Source of the DNA: Balneola sp.
GTDB lineage: Bacteria; Bacteroidota; Rhodothermia; Balneolales; Balneolaceae
Direction of reading: 5' to 3'
DNA length: 62,529 nucleotides
Assembly: GCA_002696035.1 (NCBI GenBank)
Contig: NZQV01000025.1
Coordinates: 62,700-125,228 of the forward strand
Shown here: positions 7,140 through 16,700 of the stretch, one piece after another
How the letters are laid out: every line of letters starts with the position of its first letter
Numbering within the stretch: position 1 is the stretch's first letter
Notes under the pieces: generated by a model
The model's input: only the letters and a program-made list of their open reading frames with translations
Told to the model about the DNA's origin: nothing
Databases searched by the model: none
Position numbers and translations under genes: made by a program

Positions 7140-7483
7140 GCTATTTCATGGATCCGGGCGAAATGGACCGGCACCTTACGGTGGAGAAGAAAACGACTTC
7201 TACCAATGATTATAACGAAGAGGTGGAAAGCTGGGGTACTGATGGCACTATCTGGGCTCGTAAAACGGATCAGCATGGTGATGAGGAAAAGGAAGGCGGT
7301 CAGATAGTGGCTACGGGTCGTACAAAGTGGACGATCTATTTCTATCCGGGTTTGAATGCCAGAGATTATCGCTTTAAGGATGAGTATGGCAACCTGTTTG
7401 ATATTATCGGCGAGCCTATGGAGAAGGGGTTTCGTGAGTTTATGGAGGTTGAGACGGTGCGGAGGGATAATGGTACTGCTTAG
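7136..7483 (+). CDS. Head closure / head-tail joining protein
   Basis: A 115-residue beta-rich protein beginning MDPGEMDRHLTVEKKTTSTN, a typical opening of the SPP1 gp16-like head-tail joining family, followed by W..W and the conserved ending that compares parameters (IIGEPMEKGFREFMEVETVRR). It stoppers the DNA-filled head before tail attachment. It overlaps the connector by 4 bases. The usual next gene of this module, tail completion, is displaced by about 1.4 kb. Confidence 0.82.
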   Translation: MSYFMDPGEMDRHLTVEKKTTSTNDYNEEVESWGTDGTIWARKTDQHGDEEKEGGQIVATGRTKWTIYFYPGLNARDYRFKDEYGNLFDIIGEPMEKGFREFMEVETVRRDNGTA

Positions 7484-7515
7484 CGGAATTTTGAATTTTA
7501 AATGTTGAATTAATT

Positions 7516-8019
7516 ATGACTCTTTACCTGGTTCGATTTAGTAGTGGTGCTGATGATACGCTGGGGATCTTGTTCCTGAATGGTGAGGCTTTTTGCTTTA
7601 CGCTGGAGGATGAGTGGCGTTCCGAGAAGGTGGCAGGTGAGACTCGGATTCCTGATGGGGAGTATGAGATCGAGCTTCGTCAGTATGGTGGGTTCCATAA
7701 TCGGTATAAGGAGCGGTTCGGCACCAAGTTCCATAAAGGAATGCTGGAATTGAAGCATGTGCCGGGATTTACGGACATCCTGATCCATTGCGGTAATAAT
7801 GAGGAGCATACGGCTGGTTGCATTTTGGTGGGTGATACGGTGGATATTAATCGTGATACGAATGGTTACCTGGGTAGAAGTACGGAAGCCTATTTGGCTT
7901 TGTATGAGGAAGTGATCAATGCTATTCAGGCTGGTGAGGATGTGGAAATCATTGTTACGGATGATGTAACGGAAATTTTAAACGGGTCCAAGCGGACGCT
8001 TGAACCAGCTGAAAAATGA
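7516..8019 (+). CDS. DUF5675-family protein, candidate endolysin
   Basis: A 167-residue protein of the DUF5675 family found in phages and phage-like elements. Seen in the sequence: FCFTLEDEWR, IPDGEYEIELRQYGG, and the core HCGNNEEHTAGCILVG, which resembles the His...Ser/Thr-x-Gly-Cys active-site pattern of L,D-transpeptidase-like enzymes, with the cysteine as likely nucleophile. The function of the family is not established; a cell-wall-active lysis role is inferred from that motif and from two small membrane proteins encoded immediately downstream. The gene follows AT-rich filler and interrupts the connector genes, so it looks like an inserted module. Confidence 0.75.
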   Translation: MTLYLVRFSSGADDTLGILFLNGEAFCFTLEDEWRSEKVAGETRIPDGEYEIELRQYGGFHNRYKERFGTKFHKGMLELKHVPGFTDILIHCGNNEEHTAGCILVGDTVDINRDTNGYLGRSTEAYLALYEEVINAIQAGEDVEIIVTDDVTEILNGSKRTLEPAEK

Positions 8020-8031
8020 AAAGGTGTAGTG

Positions 8032-8331
8032 ATGACTGATGCAATTGTAACTAAGGCATTTACCATTATTGGGATTGTGACGGCTTGGATATTTGCCCAG
8101 GCGGAGCAGTTTGGGGGAATTATTGATACGGCTTTTGACCAGATGTTTAGCCTTGGGCTGTTGTTGATCGTGTTGATTGTGCTGTTTAAGGAGTATAAAG
8201 GCACTAAGGCGGATAATGCGGAGCTGGATGAGAAGTTTCAAACGCTTTTACAGGAGAATATTGAGACGAGGCGGGATTTCAGGGATTCAATTGATGCTTT
8301 AACTCAGGTTATATCGAAGATGAATGAGTAA
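8032..8331 (+). CDS. Small membrane protein, holin-like
   Basis: A 99-residue protein with two predicted membrane segments, near residues 9-27 (FTIIGIVTAWIFAQA) and 38-57 (MFSLGLLLIVLIVLF), then a charged coiled-coil tail. Size and topology suit a holin, which would time release of the DUF5675 protein. ATG at 8032 is preferred over the GTG three bases earlier because AAGGTG lies just upstream. It overlaps the next gene by 8 bases. Holins are poorly conserved, so the call is from layout only. Confidence 0.6.
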   Translation: MTDAIVTKAFTIIGIVTAWIFAQAEQFGGIIDTAFDQMFSLGLLLIVLIVLFKEYKGTKADNAELDEKFQTLLQENIETRRDFRDSIDALTQVISKMNE

Positions 8332-8884
8332 TAATAACGTACATAGCGAGCACCCATACCTGTTAGATGATAGTGAATTGAAGGTTCCTTATGGGGATAT
8401 GGACCGTGAGGAGCGGATGGATGCCTTTATGCATGAGGTTCCGAGGAAGAAGTTCAGCGAGACGGCTTTTGGTGAGACGGTTTTGCTTAGAAATAGGACG
8501 GGTAAAACGATCTTAGGAGTGCTTGCCGGAGCGGTGAGTGTGTTTACGGGATTTGATATTCAACCAATCATTAACCCTTTAACGGGAGGAACAGAGATGG
8601 AGTTTTTATTTGATGCGGGATTGATAGAGATAGTGATCACTGCTGTCACCTTTTTGGTGGTTGCGGGTGTTAGCTGGGCTGGTGCTTACTTTAAGCTGCC
8701 ACGTAAGTTTACGGTGAAGATCGAGCGGTTTTTGCATATCGCTTCGGAGGAGCTGGAGAAGGCAGTGGATGAGGAGAGTGAGAAGGGCCGGAAGGTTACG
8801 AAGAATGAAATTTATAACGGGCTGATCACTGCGTTTAAGAAGACGTTTGGTGATGTGCCTGAGAATTTAAAGAGTGCTAAATGA
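8324..8884 (+). CDS. Phage membrane protein of the lysis block
   Basis: A 186-residue protein with a soluble charged N-terminus (about 1-55), a hydrophobic segment around 62-85 (GKTILGVLAGAVSVFTGFDI), another at about 100-125 (LIEIVITAVTFLVVAGVSWAGAYF), and a charged C-terminal helical region. It may be a second holin or a spanin-like or anchoring component. It overlaps neighbours on both sides by a few bases (8 upstream, 4 downstream), so it is co-translated with the holin-like protein and with tail completion. I do not recognise a family. Confidence 0.6.
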   Translation: MSNNNVHSEHPYLLDDSELKVPYGDMDREERMDAFMHEVPRKKFSETAFGETVLLRNRTGKTILGVLAGAVSVFTGFDIQPIINPLTGGTEMEFLFDAGLIEIVITAVTFLVVAGVSWAGAYFKLPRKFTVKIERFLHIASEELEKAVDEESEKGRKVTKNEIYNGLITAFKKTFGDVPENLKSAK

Positions 8885-9297
8885 GCATGAGTGTGATCAC
8901 ACATATCGCTAATAATGCCGCTGACTATAAGGCGGAGATAGGTACGATATCCGGTACTTCAAGGGCTAAGATCTACACGAGTGTAGTGCCCCAGGGAGTA
9001 AAGAAGCCGTATGCGCGGATCACTCTTGTATCACGGCCGGTGGAAAATAACAAGGAAGAGCGTGGTCCAACCAGCTTCCAATATCAGATAGATCATTATG
9101 CGGACACATCTGCAAAGGCGGAGGCGTGTGAAAAGGCTTTTATAGCGGCGATCACCCCGTATCACAATTATAAGAGTACGGTAGCCGGTGAAAATGTGCG
9201 GAGCATACGGCTGATGAATGGAGGTGGTTCCGGTTATAACGAGCCGAACGAGAATAAAGAACGCATGATAGAAATTTCAATACGAATTAACCCATAG
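8881..9297 (+). CDS. Tail completion/terminator protein (DUF3168-like)
   Basis: A 138-residue protein with the fold pattern of DUF3168/gp17-like tail terminators: a helical start (VITHIANNAADYKAEIG), IYTSVVPQGVKKPYARITLV (the conserved PYI-type strand), QYQIDHYADTSAKAEACEKAF and a C-terminal strand (ERMIEISIRINP). These proteins cap the tail tube and join it to the head. ATG overlaps the preceding stop by 4 bases. Confidence 0.8.
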   Translation: MSMSVITHIANNAADYKAEIGTISGTSRAKIYTSVVPQGVKKPYARITLVSRPVENNKEERGPTSFQYQIDHYADTSAKAEACEKAFIAAITPYHNYKSTVAGENVRSIRLMNGGGSGYNEPNENKERMIEISIRINP

Positions 9298-9301
9298 AGC
9301 G

Positions 9302-9613
9302 ATGGCAGAGACAATCATACTTACGGAACCATGGACACTGAAAACAGGCGTGGAAAAAAATGCAGGTACCGAAATCACGTTTTCCCGAAGCTCCGAAGAG
9401 ATGCAAAAGATATTGGATGCCGGTGCAGGACAAGTAAAGCAAGGTTTGCCCGGCGACTTGCCCGGCAGAAAGCATTTTGTGGACGCAGGTTTTGACAGCG
9501 TTCAAAGCCTGGGGGTATTGGAGGAGTGGACACAGGTAAATGGTGTAGGCCCAAAGACGGCAAAAGAACTTGACGAGTATTTTCAAACTAAACAAAACAC
9601 AGAGGTAGAGTAA
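9302..9613 (+). CDS. Small helix-hairpin-helix phage protein, copy B
   Basis: A 103-residue protein. The C-terminal half, LPGDLPGRKHFVDAGFDSVQ followed by NGVGPKTAKELDEYF, repeats the order and spacing of copy A at 6186-6506 (LPEDLPGR...VDNIGTATAKELEVYF). VGPKTA is a recognisable helix-hairpin-helix turn. The N-terminal parts are less alike. One copy follows the capsid gene and the other precedes the tail tube gene, so each may serve one side of head-tail joining. The duplication is seen; the roles are inferred. Confidence 0.75.
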   Translation: MAETIILTEPWTLKTGVEKNAGTEITFSRSSEEMQKILDAGAGQVKQGLPGDLPGRKHFVDAGFDSVQSLGVLEEWTQVNGVGPKTAKELDEYFQTKQNTEVE

Positions 9614-9614
9614 A

Positions 9615-10034
9615 ATGGCGAATACAAGCACAGGATATGTCACAGGTTCCGATTTCGGGATCTATGTGGACGATACGTTAATCGCAGTTGCTTTAGATAA
9701 TCAGCTTCAGCTTACGAAAGATATGATCGAGGTGTCCAGCAAGGACTCCGGTAAAAGCAAAGAGTATATCCCCGGGCGCGGAGATGGTACTGTAATCGGT
9801 TCATGCAGAGTGAAGTATGATGCCGGTTACGGATGGGCTGATCTGTTTGGGGCTTATAATGATGACACTAAAGTCACCGTCCGGTACAGTAATGATACTA
9901 CTGGTGATGATGAGTATTCATTTGAAGCTTACATCAGTGACTTAAGCAGAACAGACCCTGATAATGATAGCTCAACGATCAATTACACCTTCCAGAAGAC
10001 GGGCGATGTAACTGAAACTAATATCACAGCATAA
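9615..10034 (+). CDS. Major tail (tube) protein
   Basis: A 139-residue tube subunit. It opens with GYVTGSDFGIYVDDTLIAVA, continues with LTKDMIEVSSKDSGKSKEYI, a hallmark of TP901-1-like major tail proteins (assignment of metal- or lattice-contact loops), and ends with YEAYISDLSRTDP-type strands and INYTFQKTGDV. It directly precedes the tail chaperone pair, as expected, and its stop overlaps the chaperone ATG by one base. Confidence 0.88.
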   Translation: MANTSTGYVTGSDFGIYVDDTLIAVALDNQLQLTKDMIEVSSKDSGKSKEYIPGRGDGTVIGSCRVKYDAGYGWADLFGAYNDDTKVTVRYSNDTTGDDEYSFEAYISDLSRTDPDNDSSTINYTFQKTGDVTETNITA

Positions 10035-10378
10035 TGAGCGAACGCACATTTAACATCAAGTTGAAAGACGGTGACTCTCATGAATTGCTTTACGATAACC
10101 GTGCTTTGTACGAGTTTGAGGGCATTCATGGAGAAACCGCTATGCGGGTGATGAGTTCCGGTAATATTGGGTTCAGAGCCATTACGCACTTAGTGTGGGC
10201 TGGTTTGATCCATAAGGAAGATGCTCCATCTATTGATGAAGTGATAGACCTTGTGCCTGCAGATGATTTTGAGGGAGTGGTTAAGGTAGTAATTAAGTCT
10301 CTTGAAGATGCGCTTGGGCTCGATAAAAAAGCAAAGGCAAAAGCGGTAAAAAAAGCAAAGGCGGGTCGTCCGGCATAG
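10034..10378 (+). CDS. Tail assembly chaperone, short form (gpG-like)
   Basis: A 114-residue protein that binds tape measure and tube subunits during tail assembly. FNIKLKDGDSHELLYDNRAL and EFEGIHGETAM match the N-terminal domain of phage tail chaperones (gene-transfer-agent gp10/HK97 gp14 type). The C-terminus is a Lys/Ala-rich linker (KAKAKAVKKAKAGRPA) encoded over the slippery A7 run. It ends 24 bases after the slip site. Confidence 0.85.
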   Translation: MSERTFNIKLKDGDSHELLYDNRALYEFEGIHGETAMRVMSSGNIGFRAITHLVWAGLIHKEDAPSIDEVIDLVPADDFEGVVKVVIKSLEDALGLDKKAKAKAVKKAKAGRPA

Positions 10379-10746
10379 ACTGGCAGGAATGGCAGCGCAT
10401 TGCTTACGGTCCGCTAAGGCTTAAGCCCTGGGAGTTCTGGAAACTACTGCCAAAGGAGTTTACCCTAATGGTGGAAGGGAATTTAATGGTGCGTGAGAAT
10501 GATAGGAGTATGGTGATAGAGCAACTTCATCTGCTTCGGACTATATCAGCAACCATTCAGAATTTAGGGCAATCGTTTTCTAAAAACCCGGAGCCTGTTG
10601 ATGTGCTGGATATCTGGCAGATCCCAGAGATCGATAAGATCATTAAGAAACACCGGGCGAAAGCAGAAGAGCGATTTGAGCAGCGTGCTGAGCAAGTTCT
10701 TGATAAGTATAAACGCATAGGAGAAAAGTATAAAGATGGCGGCTAA
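10034..10746 (+). CDS. Tail assembly chaperone, frameshifted long form (gpGT-like)
   Basis: A -1 slip on A AAA AAA (10348-10354) joins the gpG frame to an open frame without a good start of its own. Reading resumes at 10354 with SKGGSSGIDWQEWQRIAYGP, then the typical T-domain block KPWEFWKLLPKEFTLMVEG and a C-terminal charged helix, ending at 10746. The fused product is about 237 residues. The T domain is known in this family to recruit the tape measure protein, encoded two genes on. Seen: open frame, slippery run and motif. Inferred: efficiency and use. Confidence 0.85.
10348..10354 (+). promoter_or_regulatory. Programmed -1 ribosomal frameshift site
   Basis: Seven consecutive A residues in phase gtA AAA AAA g, the classical A AAA AAG/A AAA AAA type slippery heptamer, lying 24 bases before the zero-frame stop. 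The -1 frame is open from here to 10746. No strong downstream pseudoknot was identified by eye. Confidence 0.85.
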
Positions 10747-11227
10747 TGCGATAGAGTTTAAGATGGATCAGCGGGAGTTCCGTGAGTCGTTGAAGGAGAT
10801 TCAACGCATGGAAAGCTCTATTGATCCTGAGTGGATGAAGTCTACGTTGCGCCGCCGCGCCCGGCCTATAGAAAACAGTATGCGCAGAAATGCGGAAGGC
10901 TATCTGAAGTCAACGCGTATAGCGAAGATGATCGGCATTACTGCTGCCAAAAGCAGGACTGGAGACTGGGGCGCAAAAGTAGGGGTAGTTAAGAATGATC
11001 CCGTCCTTTTCCCTGACTTCTCTGCTCCGGCGCTTGCCTCTGTGTTGGAGTATGGTACGGACGAACGATACCGTACCCTTAAAAAAGGAGTGGTTGTCAC
11101 CGGACGGAAAAGTACCGGCCGCGCTCCTGCCATGCCATTCTTGAGACCTGCCTGGGATGAAAACGTAAATCAGTTCATGAATAAGGTACAAGAAAGCATT
11201 GAACGCAAAGTGTTAAAGGAGAAGTGA
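10736..11227 (+). CDS. HK97 gp10-like tail/neck protein
   Basis: A 163-residue protein of the HK97 gp10-like family of minor tail completion proteins: helical N-terminus (DQREFRESLKEIQRMESSI), LRRRARPIENSMRR, a variable beta section, and the conserved ending with LEYGTDERYRTLKKG and PAMPFLRPAWDEN. The family is normally encoded beside the DUF3168 protein; here it lies after the chaperone pair, overlapping it by 11 bases, so the module order is rearranged. Confidence 0.8.
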   Translation: MAANAIEFKMDQREFRESLKEIQRMESSIDPEWMKSTLRRRARPIENSMRRNAEGYLKSTRIAKMIGITAAKSRTGDWGAKVGVVKNDPVLFPDFSAPALASVLEYGTDERYRTLKKGVVVTGRKSTGRAPAMPFLRPAWDENVNQFMNKVQESIERKVLKEK

Positions 11228-11228
11228 T

Positions 11229-13751
11229 ATGTCAGATCGCAGAGTCACATTTGTTGTAGGTGCCAACGTCAAGAACTTTGTTGACGGGATGGGGAAGGTA
11301 CAAAAGCGATTTGAGCGAATGGGCAAGAAGATGCAGCGCATTGGTTCTGACCTCTCGCAGAAAGTTACGCTTCCTATACTTGGTTTGGGTGCTGCGGTGG
11401 GTAAAACGGCTATTGACTTTGAAAGTGCCTTTGCCGGAGTACGAAAGACCGTAGATGCCACGGAAGAAGAGTTCGGCAGGCTACGGCAGGGTATCCTTGA
11501 TATGAGCAAGGAACTGCCTACCAGTGCCAATGAGATCGCCGGAGTAGCGGAGGCCGCAGGTCAGCTTGGTATTAAGAGTGATGCTATCCTGGAGTTTACA
11601 AAAACCATGGTAATGCTTGGGGACACTACGGATATTGTAGCAAATGATGCAGCTAAAGCCCTTGCCCGGGTAGCAAACATCCTTCAGCTTCCACAGGATC
11701 GATTTGATGAGATGGGGTCCACTATTGTAGATCTCGGTAACAATTTTGCTACTACAGAATCCGAGATCGTGGATATGAGTACACGGATCGCGGCTGCAGG
11801 TAACATTGCTAAGATGAGCGCTTCGGATATCTTTGCGATCTCTACTGCTTTAAGTTCGGTTGGTGTGAATGCGGAAAGCGGGGGTACTGCTGCACAGAAA
11901 GGAATCCTTGCTATTAATGATGCTGTGGCGCGTGGCGGGGAAGCTTTGGAGACGTTTGCTAAAACATCCGGTATGAGTGCCCATCAGTTCAGGGAATCAT
12001 GGAGGCAAGACGCAGGACTGGCTTTTTCTCAATTCATTCAGGGATTGGGGAGTGAAGGAGATAATGCTACTCAGGTGCTGGAGGATGTAGGACTTCAAAG
12101 CGAGCGTACCCGTGCGGCTTTCTTATCTCTGGCGAATAGCGGTGATCTACTCAACAGAACTATTGAAACGGGGAGATCTGCATGGGAGGAGAATAATGCG
12201 TTAACGAAGGAGGCACAACAGCGGTATGAGACCATGGCTTCCGACCTTAGTGAGATGTTTAACAGTTTTAAGGCGGCCGCAGCGAGTTTTCAGGATGTAA
12301 TAAGCCCAGCGATTAAACGCTTCACAGATTATGGTAAAGCACTTGCCCAGGTGTTTGAGGATATGGAGGATGAAACCAAAAAGAGAATATTGGTTATTGC
12401 CGGGCTTCTTGCTGCCAGTGGGCCTTTACTTGTGGCTTTTGGAGGAGTGATGAAGGTTGTTGGGTTATTGGCAAGTACGTTTATGATCAAGTTTGCTGCA
12501 ATAAGTGCTGCAGTTGCAGGAGTTGTTGTAACGGGGCAATGGTTCGTTGATAACTGGGATAAAATGAGCCAGGGTATAGAGAACATCACAGATAGTTATG
12601 TAATAGCCTTCCAAAAAATGGCGCGGGGTATAATGGAAGCCATTCGGGAGATCATAGACTTTGTAGTAAATAGAACCGGTCCCGGATTTGTAGCTGATGT
12701 ATTTGGATGGGACCTGTCTGGATGGGTTAATGATGTGGCTGGGGTTAGTGGTGCTATTGGCGGTTTAACAACTAAGATAGAAAAGAATGAAAAGGAGCTG
12801 GCAGCAGGAATTAAAAAATATACTGACACTGCCTGGGGTAGTTTAAGCGAGTCTGCTCAAAACGCTTTGGACTTAACTAAGCAGGCTTTAAAGAATGGGT
12901 TGAAAAATATTCTAAAAGATTCGGAGATCGCTTCCATTATTTCTCAGATAGAAGAGAAGATGTTAAAAATGGGTGGCGGTGGTGTTAGTACTGGGGCCAG
13001 TAGTGGATCTGCTCAGCAGTCAGCACCTACTAAACCTATTATTGATATGCCCAAAGTTGATGATGAGGTAATCCATAGCTGGGAAGAGCTGGATAATCAG
13101 ATCACTTCTTCTTTCAAGAATATTGATATGGGCAGTAAGATGAGCCTGAGTTCTTGGCAGAAATTTACTATGAAAGCTAAGGAGGCTGGTTTTGATTTCG
13201 TGAACTTCCTTTCCTCTGAGGTGGCCGGCGCTATATCAAGTTTTGCTGAAGGTGTTGGTGAAATGATGGCCGGCGCAGGCAACGAGTTCTCTTCTGGTTT
13301 ACAGGAAGTAATGTTGTTAGTGCTCGATTTTGCTAAGAAACTGGGTGGTATCCTTACCGCGATCGGTACTGCTATCGCTTTCATTCCAGGGCTTCAAGGT
13401 CCGGCGGGTTTGTATATAGCAGGTGGTTCGGCATTAACTATGCTTGCTGCCGGAGGATCAGCCGCCATTCAAAAGAATATAGATCAGAAAAGGGAGAACG
13501 CTCAAAGTAGCAGAAGCGTAAATGATGCTATTATCTCTCCTAACGGTAATGTGATCACTACGCATCCTGAAGATTATTTGATAGCTACTAAGAATCCGGG
13601 GTATTTAGCTGGGCAGGTTGCTGGTGGATCTTATAATGGTGAGGGAATGGAAAAAGCGGTTATGAATGGAATGCAAAAAGCATTTCGGGCGGCCACTGGT
13701 AAAGATCTGTTATTAATGATCAACGACTACCAGGGAGGGGCGGGTAGATAA
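11229..13751 (+). CDS. Tape measure protein
   Basis: An 840-residue tail length determinant. It begins with a helical N-terminus (VKNFVDGMGKVQKRFERMGKKM), followed by the conserved phage tail tape measure domain (TAIDFESAFAGVRKTVDATE, ELPTSANEIAGVAEAAGQLG, residues about 55-330), a hydrophobic stretch near 385-440 with GLLAASGPLLVAFGGVMKVV, Gly/Ser-rich linkers, and a second hydrophobic region near 690-740. By the usual relation of about 0.15 nm per residue, a tail of about 125 nm would be expected, consistent with a siphovirus. The chaperone frameshift product upstream would be its partner. Confidence 0.92.
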   Translation: MSDRRVTFVVGANVKNFVDGMGKVQKRFERMGKKMQRIGSDLSQKVTLPILGLGAAVGKTAIDFESAFAGVRKTVDATEEEFGRLRQGILDMSKELPTSANEIAGVAEAAGQLGIKSDAILEFTKTMVMLGDTTDIVANDAAKALARVANILQLPQDRFDEMGSTIVDLGNNFATTESEIVDMSTRIAAAGNIAKMSASDIFAISTALSSVGVNAESGGTAAQKGILAINDAVARGGEALETFAKTSGMSAHQFRESWRQDAGLAFSQFIQGLGSEGDNATQVLEDVGLQSERTRAAFLSLANSGDLLNRTIETGRSAWEENNALTKEAQQRYETMASDLSEMFNSFKAAAASFQDVISPAIKRFTDYGKALAQVFEDMEDETKKRILVIAGLLAASGPLLVAFGGVMKVVGLLASTFMIKFAAISAAVAGVVVTGQWFVDNWDKMSQGIENITDSYVIAFQKMARGIMEAIREIIDFVVNRTGPGFVADVFGWDLSGWVNDVAGVSGAIGGLTTKIEKNEKELAAGIKKYTDTAWGSLSESAQNALDLTKQALKNGLKNILKDSEIASIISQIEEKMLKMGGGGVSTGASSGSAQQSAPTKPIIDMPKVDDEVIHSWEELDNQITSSFKNIDMGSKMSLSSWQKFTMKAKEAGFDFVNFLSSEVAGAISSFAEGVGEMMAGAGNEFSSGLQEVMLLVLDFAKKLGGILTAIGTAIAFIPGLQGPAGLYIAGGSALTMLAAGGSAAIQKNIDQKRENAQSSRSVNDAIISPNGNVITTHPEDYLIATKNPGYLAGQVAGGSYNGEGMEKAVMNGMQKAFRAATGKDLLLMINDYQGGAGR

Positions 13752-16700
13752 TGGCTTACGGAGTTAAATATAGATGTACCCATAAGCAGAAGACAAATGC
13801 TACTATTACAACCTACGTGGTTGAGCTGCTTAAAAAGGATTACTCTGGCGCTGTCACGGATGTGAAGGGTAATGTTGGAAATGGTGTGGTTGAATTAAGT
13901 TATGATAACCTGAATCCAGCTGATCTCTTTGAAGAGCGAGTCCAAAAGGGCCGGTTGACTTTTCACTTACAAATCCGAGGCACCGGTACTGATCCCGTAC
14001 TGAACTACGATGGCTTATCTATATTGAATGAGATCTTTTCCGGAGATGAGGAAGAGTTTAAAATGCGCCTCAAAATAAACGGAGATGTAGAGTGGACCGG
14101 TTGGGTGCTTACTGATCTTGGGGATTCAACGGATGGAGCCTTTACCTATTCAGGTGAGATCGTTGCGAAGGATTTTACACGGCTTTCAGGTCTATACTTT
14201 CCTCTTACAAATGATCGAAAAAAACTAATCGTAACCTTGGCTGATTTCTTGGATGAGCTGGGGCTTGGGTTGGATATATACTCTTATACAAGCTGGATCA
14301 CCTCAGAAACTACTGATACGGATGATTTCCTGAATCAGATATACAATGAGCGGAAGGCGTTCCGCTCCTATGCAAGTAATGGCGATGAGATAGATCAAAA
14401 AATCACCATAGAAAAAGCGCTGAATATCTTTTTGAATAACTATGGGTTGATATTACGGCAAACCGGTAACGCGTGGAGAGTCTATCAACTCACAACGCTT
14501 AGTGATCCTGCCAGTGTTAAGGAGTTTATTTATAACAGCAGCGGGGTAAAGAAATCCGGCGCCGATACCGATCTCACTGTGGATGTAGACCGTATTAGTA
14601 AATTCATACTTCCGGGTGGGAAGAATAAGCGACTTAAAGCCCTAAAGCAGGTTAAGAACAGATTTAATCACCGGGCTAAGACCTCTGGAATAACACTACC
14701 GGTGCAGATCGATCTGGAAGATTCTCAGACGGAATCATATAGTCAGTTTTTTCTAAGCAGCGGCACTCAGACTATCTCTCTGGGGTTTGATGTATATGCG
14801 GAAACTTCCGAGACTCAAAGCTCCATGAATGCCAGGTTTCGACTTAAAATCGGGAATTATTATCTGCAGGATGATGGCACTCTTTCCACGGATGTAAATA
14901 ATTACTATGAAGTAGAGATGCTTAATGCGAAGAATATTCCGGGAAGTAATATATGGACCGGGTATTTCTCATTACCGCAAATATCAGTACCGGCTGATGC
15001 AGATGGCACACTGGAACTGATATATGCGGGAGCCACCGGTAATATTGATTTCGCAGACGTTACAGAGTACAGTAACCTGTCTTTTAATATCAAGAACAGT
15101 CTTTTAAGTGAGAATTCTACTTCTATAAATTATGAGCTCACTCAAACCGGCACCTTTAGCGTAATAAAGGAAATTGAAGATACCTGGTTTGGTGATGGGC
15201 CTACTGCTTACGCGGACTCTGCGTTACGTTACGGTGAACAGGACAGTAATACTACGGCTGATATCTGGCAATTCCGTGGGGCTACCGGGAATTATAGGAA
15301 TTTCCATGAAAACAGGCTGAAAGAAGATATGGATGTTCAGCGCTCACTGTCTGAAAACTACAAGGGGCAGCTTCTTGGTGAGTATTCTCCGAGTCAAATA
15401 CCGGTGAAGGGATCACAGAATTTGTTTTTCCTGGGGGGTAGCTTAACGGCAGCCGGAGATCCGGGTAATGTATGGGATGCGTTCTTTATTGAGATAACAG
15501 TGGAGAGCGGATCGGATACATTTGAGGATGTGATCGACCTTGATTCATCAACATCGGGTATAGTCGGAGACTCTGCCAGGGATGGGGCGATACTTCAAAG
15601 CCAAAGATTTGATGAATCCCAGAAGATCACCACAATAACCTCTGCTCTAAGCGGTACAGTTACTGAAATCCCTATTGAGTCGGTAGGTGGTGTATTCCTT
15701 CAAAAGGGGGATGTATTCTATGTATTTGATATTGTAACTGCAGATCTAATCTCCTTTGTATTGGATGCTCCTATGTTCCCCGATTCAACCAGCTTAACGG
15801 TGCAGGGTAAGTCGGTGTCTGATGAGATCACGAACGGCAGCTGGATCGTATTTACCGGGGGTATCATTACGAGTCGTTTAACGAGAAGTGATCAAGCTAT
15901 CCGGCTGGGTGTTACGAATGTAGAGTATCTGCAGGACAGTGAGACTGGGGAATACCTGACGGATGAGAATGGAGATGCTATTATAAACGGTGAAAGCGAT
16001 CCCGGCGCTTTTCTGGATATCCTGAAAGATGAGTTAGTCGCCAAGGTGACAGCAGGCGGCTTGCTTGCCCTCGCGAAGCTGAGTGTGGATGTAGAGGAAC
16101 AGAGTTCTACGATTCTTTTGAAGGCGGATAATATAAACCTTGAATCCGTTGTGACTACGCTTAATGCTCAGGAAGAAATAAAGCTGAACGCACCTGCTAT
16201 AAATTTGGAGGGCTTGGTCTCTGCTATCAATGCGGATAATGGTACGGAGACGGAGATAGATGGGGGTAAGATAAAGGCGGATACGCGAATCACTGTGGGG
16301 AGTGGGGATAATGTGGTGGTTCTATCTGGCGAGGAAAATGATTATAGAATATGGGCCGGTAATGCTACTGCTATTGATGATGGAGAAGGGAGTGGTGATG
16401 CTCCTTTCCGCGTGGATCGGTTTGGTAATATATGGGCTAATAAAGTAAACGCTTTATCGGGTGATGGTACTGGTTCTATTAACAATCTAAAGCTGAATAA
16501 TTTAGAAGTTACCGGGACGATAACGGTAACGGATGGGGAGGTTGTCGCTACAGCAGAAGAGACTTTTGATTCTTCTGATTACGAAATAGAAACAGCGTTT
16601 AAAAATGGAGTTATAACGGTTGGTATAAATGTTTCAGGATCTCCGAGAAGTAGGGGCATTGAAATTGGTTACAACTCGTCTATAAATCCAAAAATAAGTT

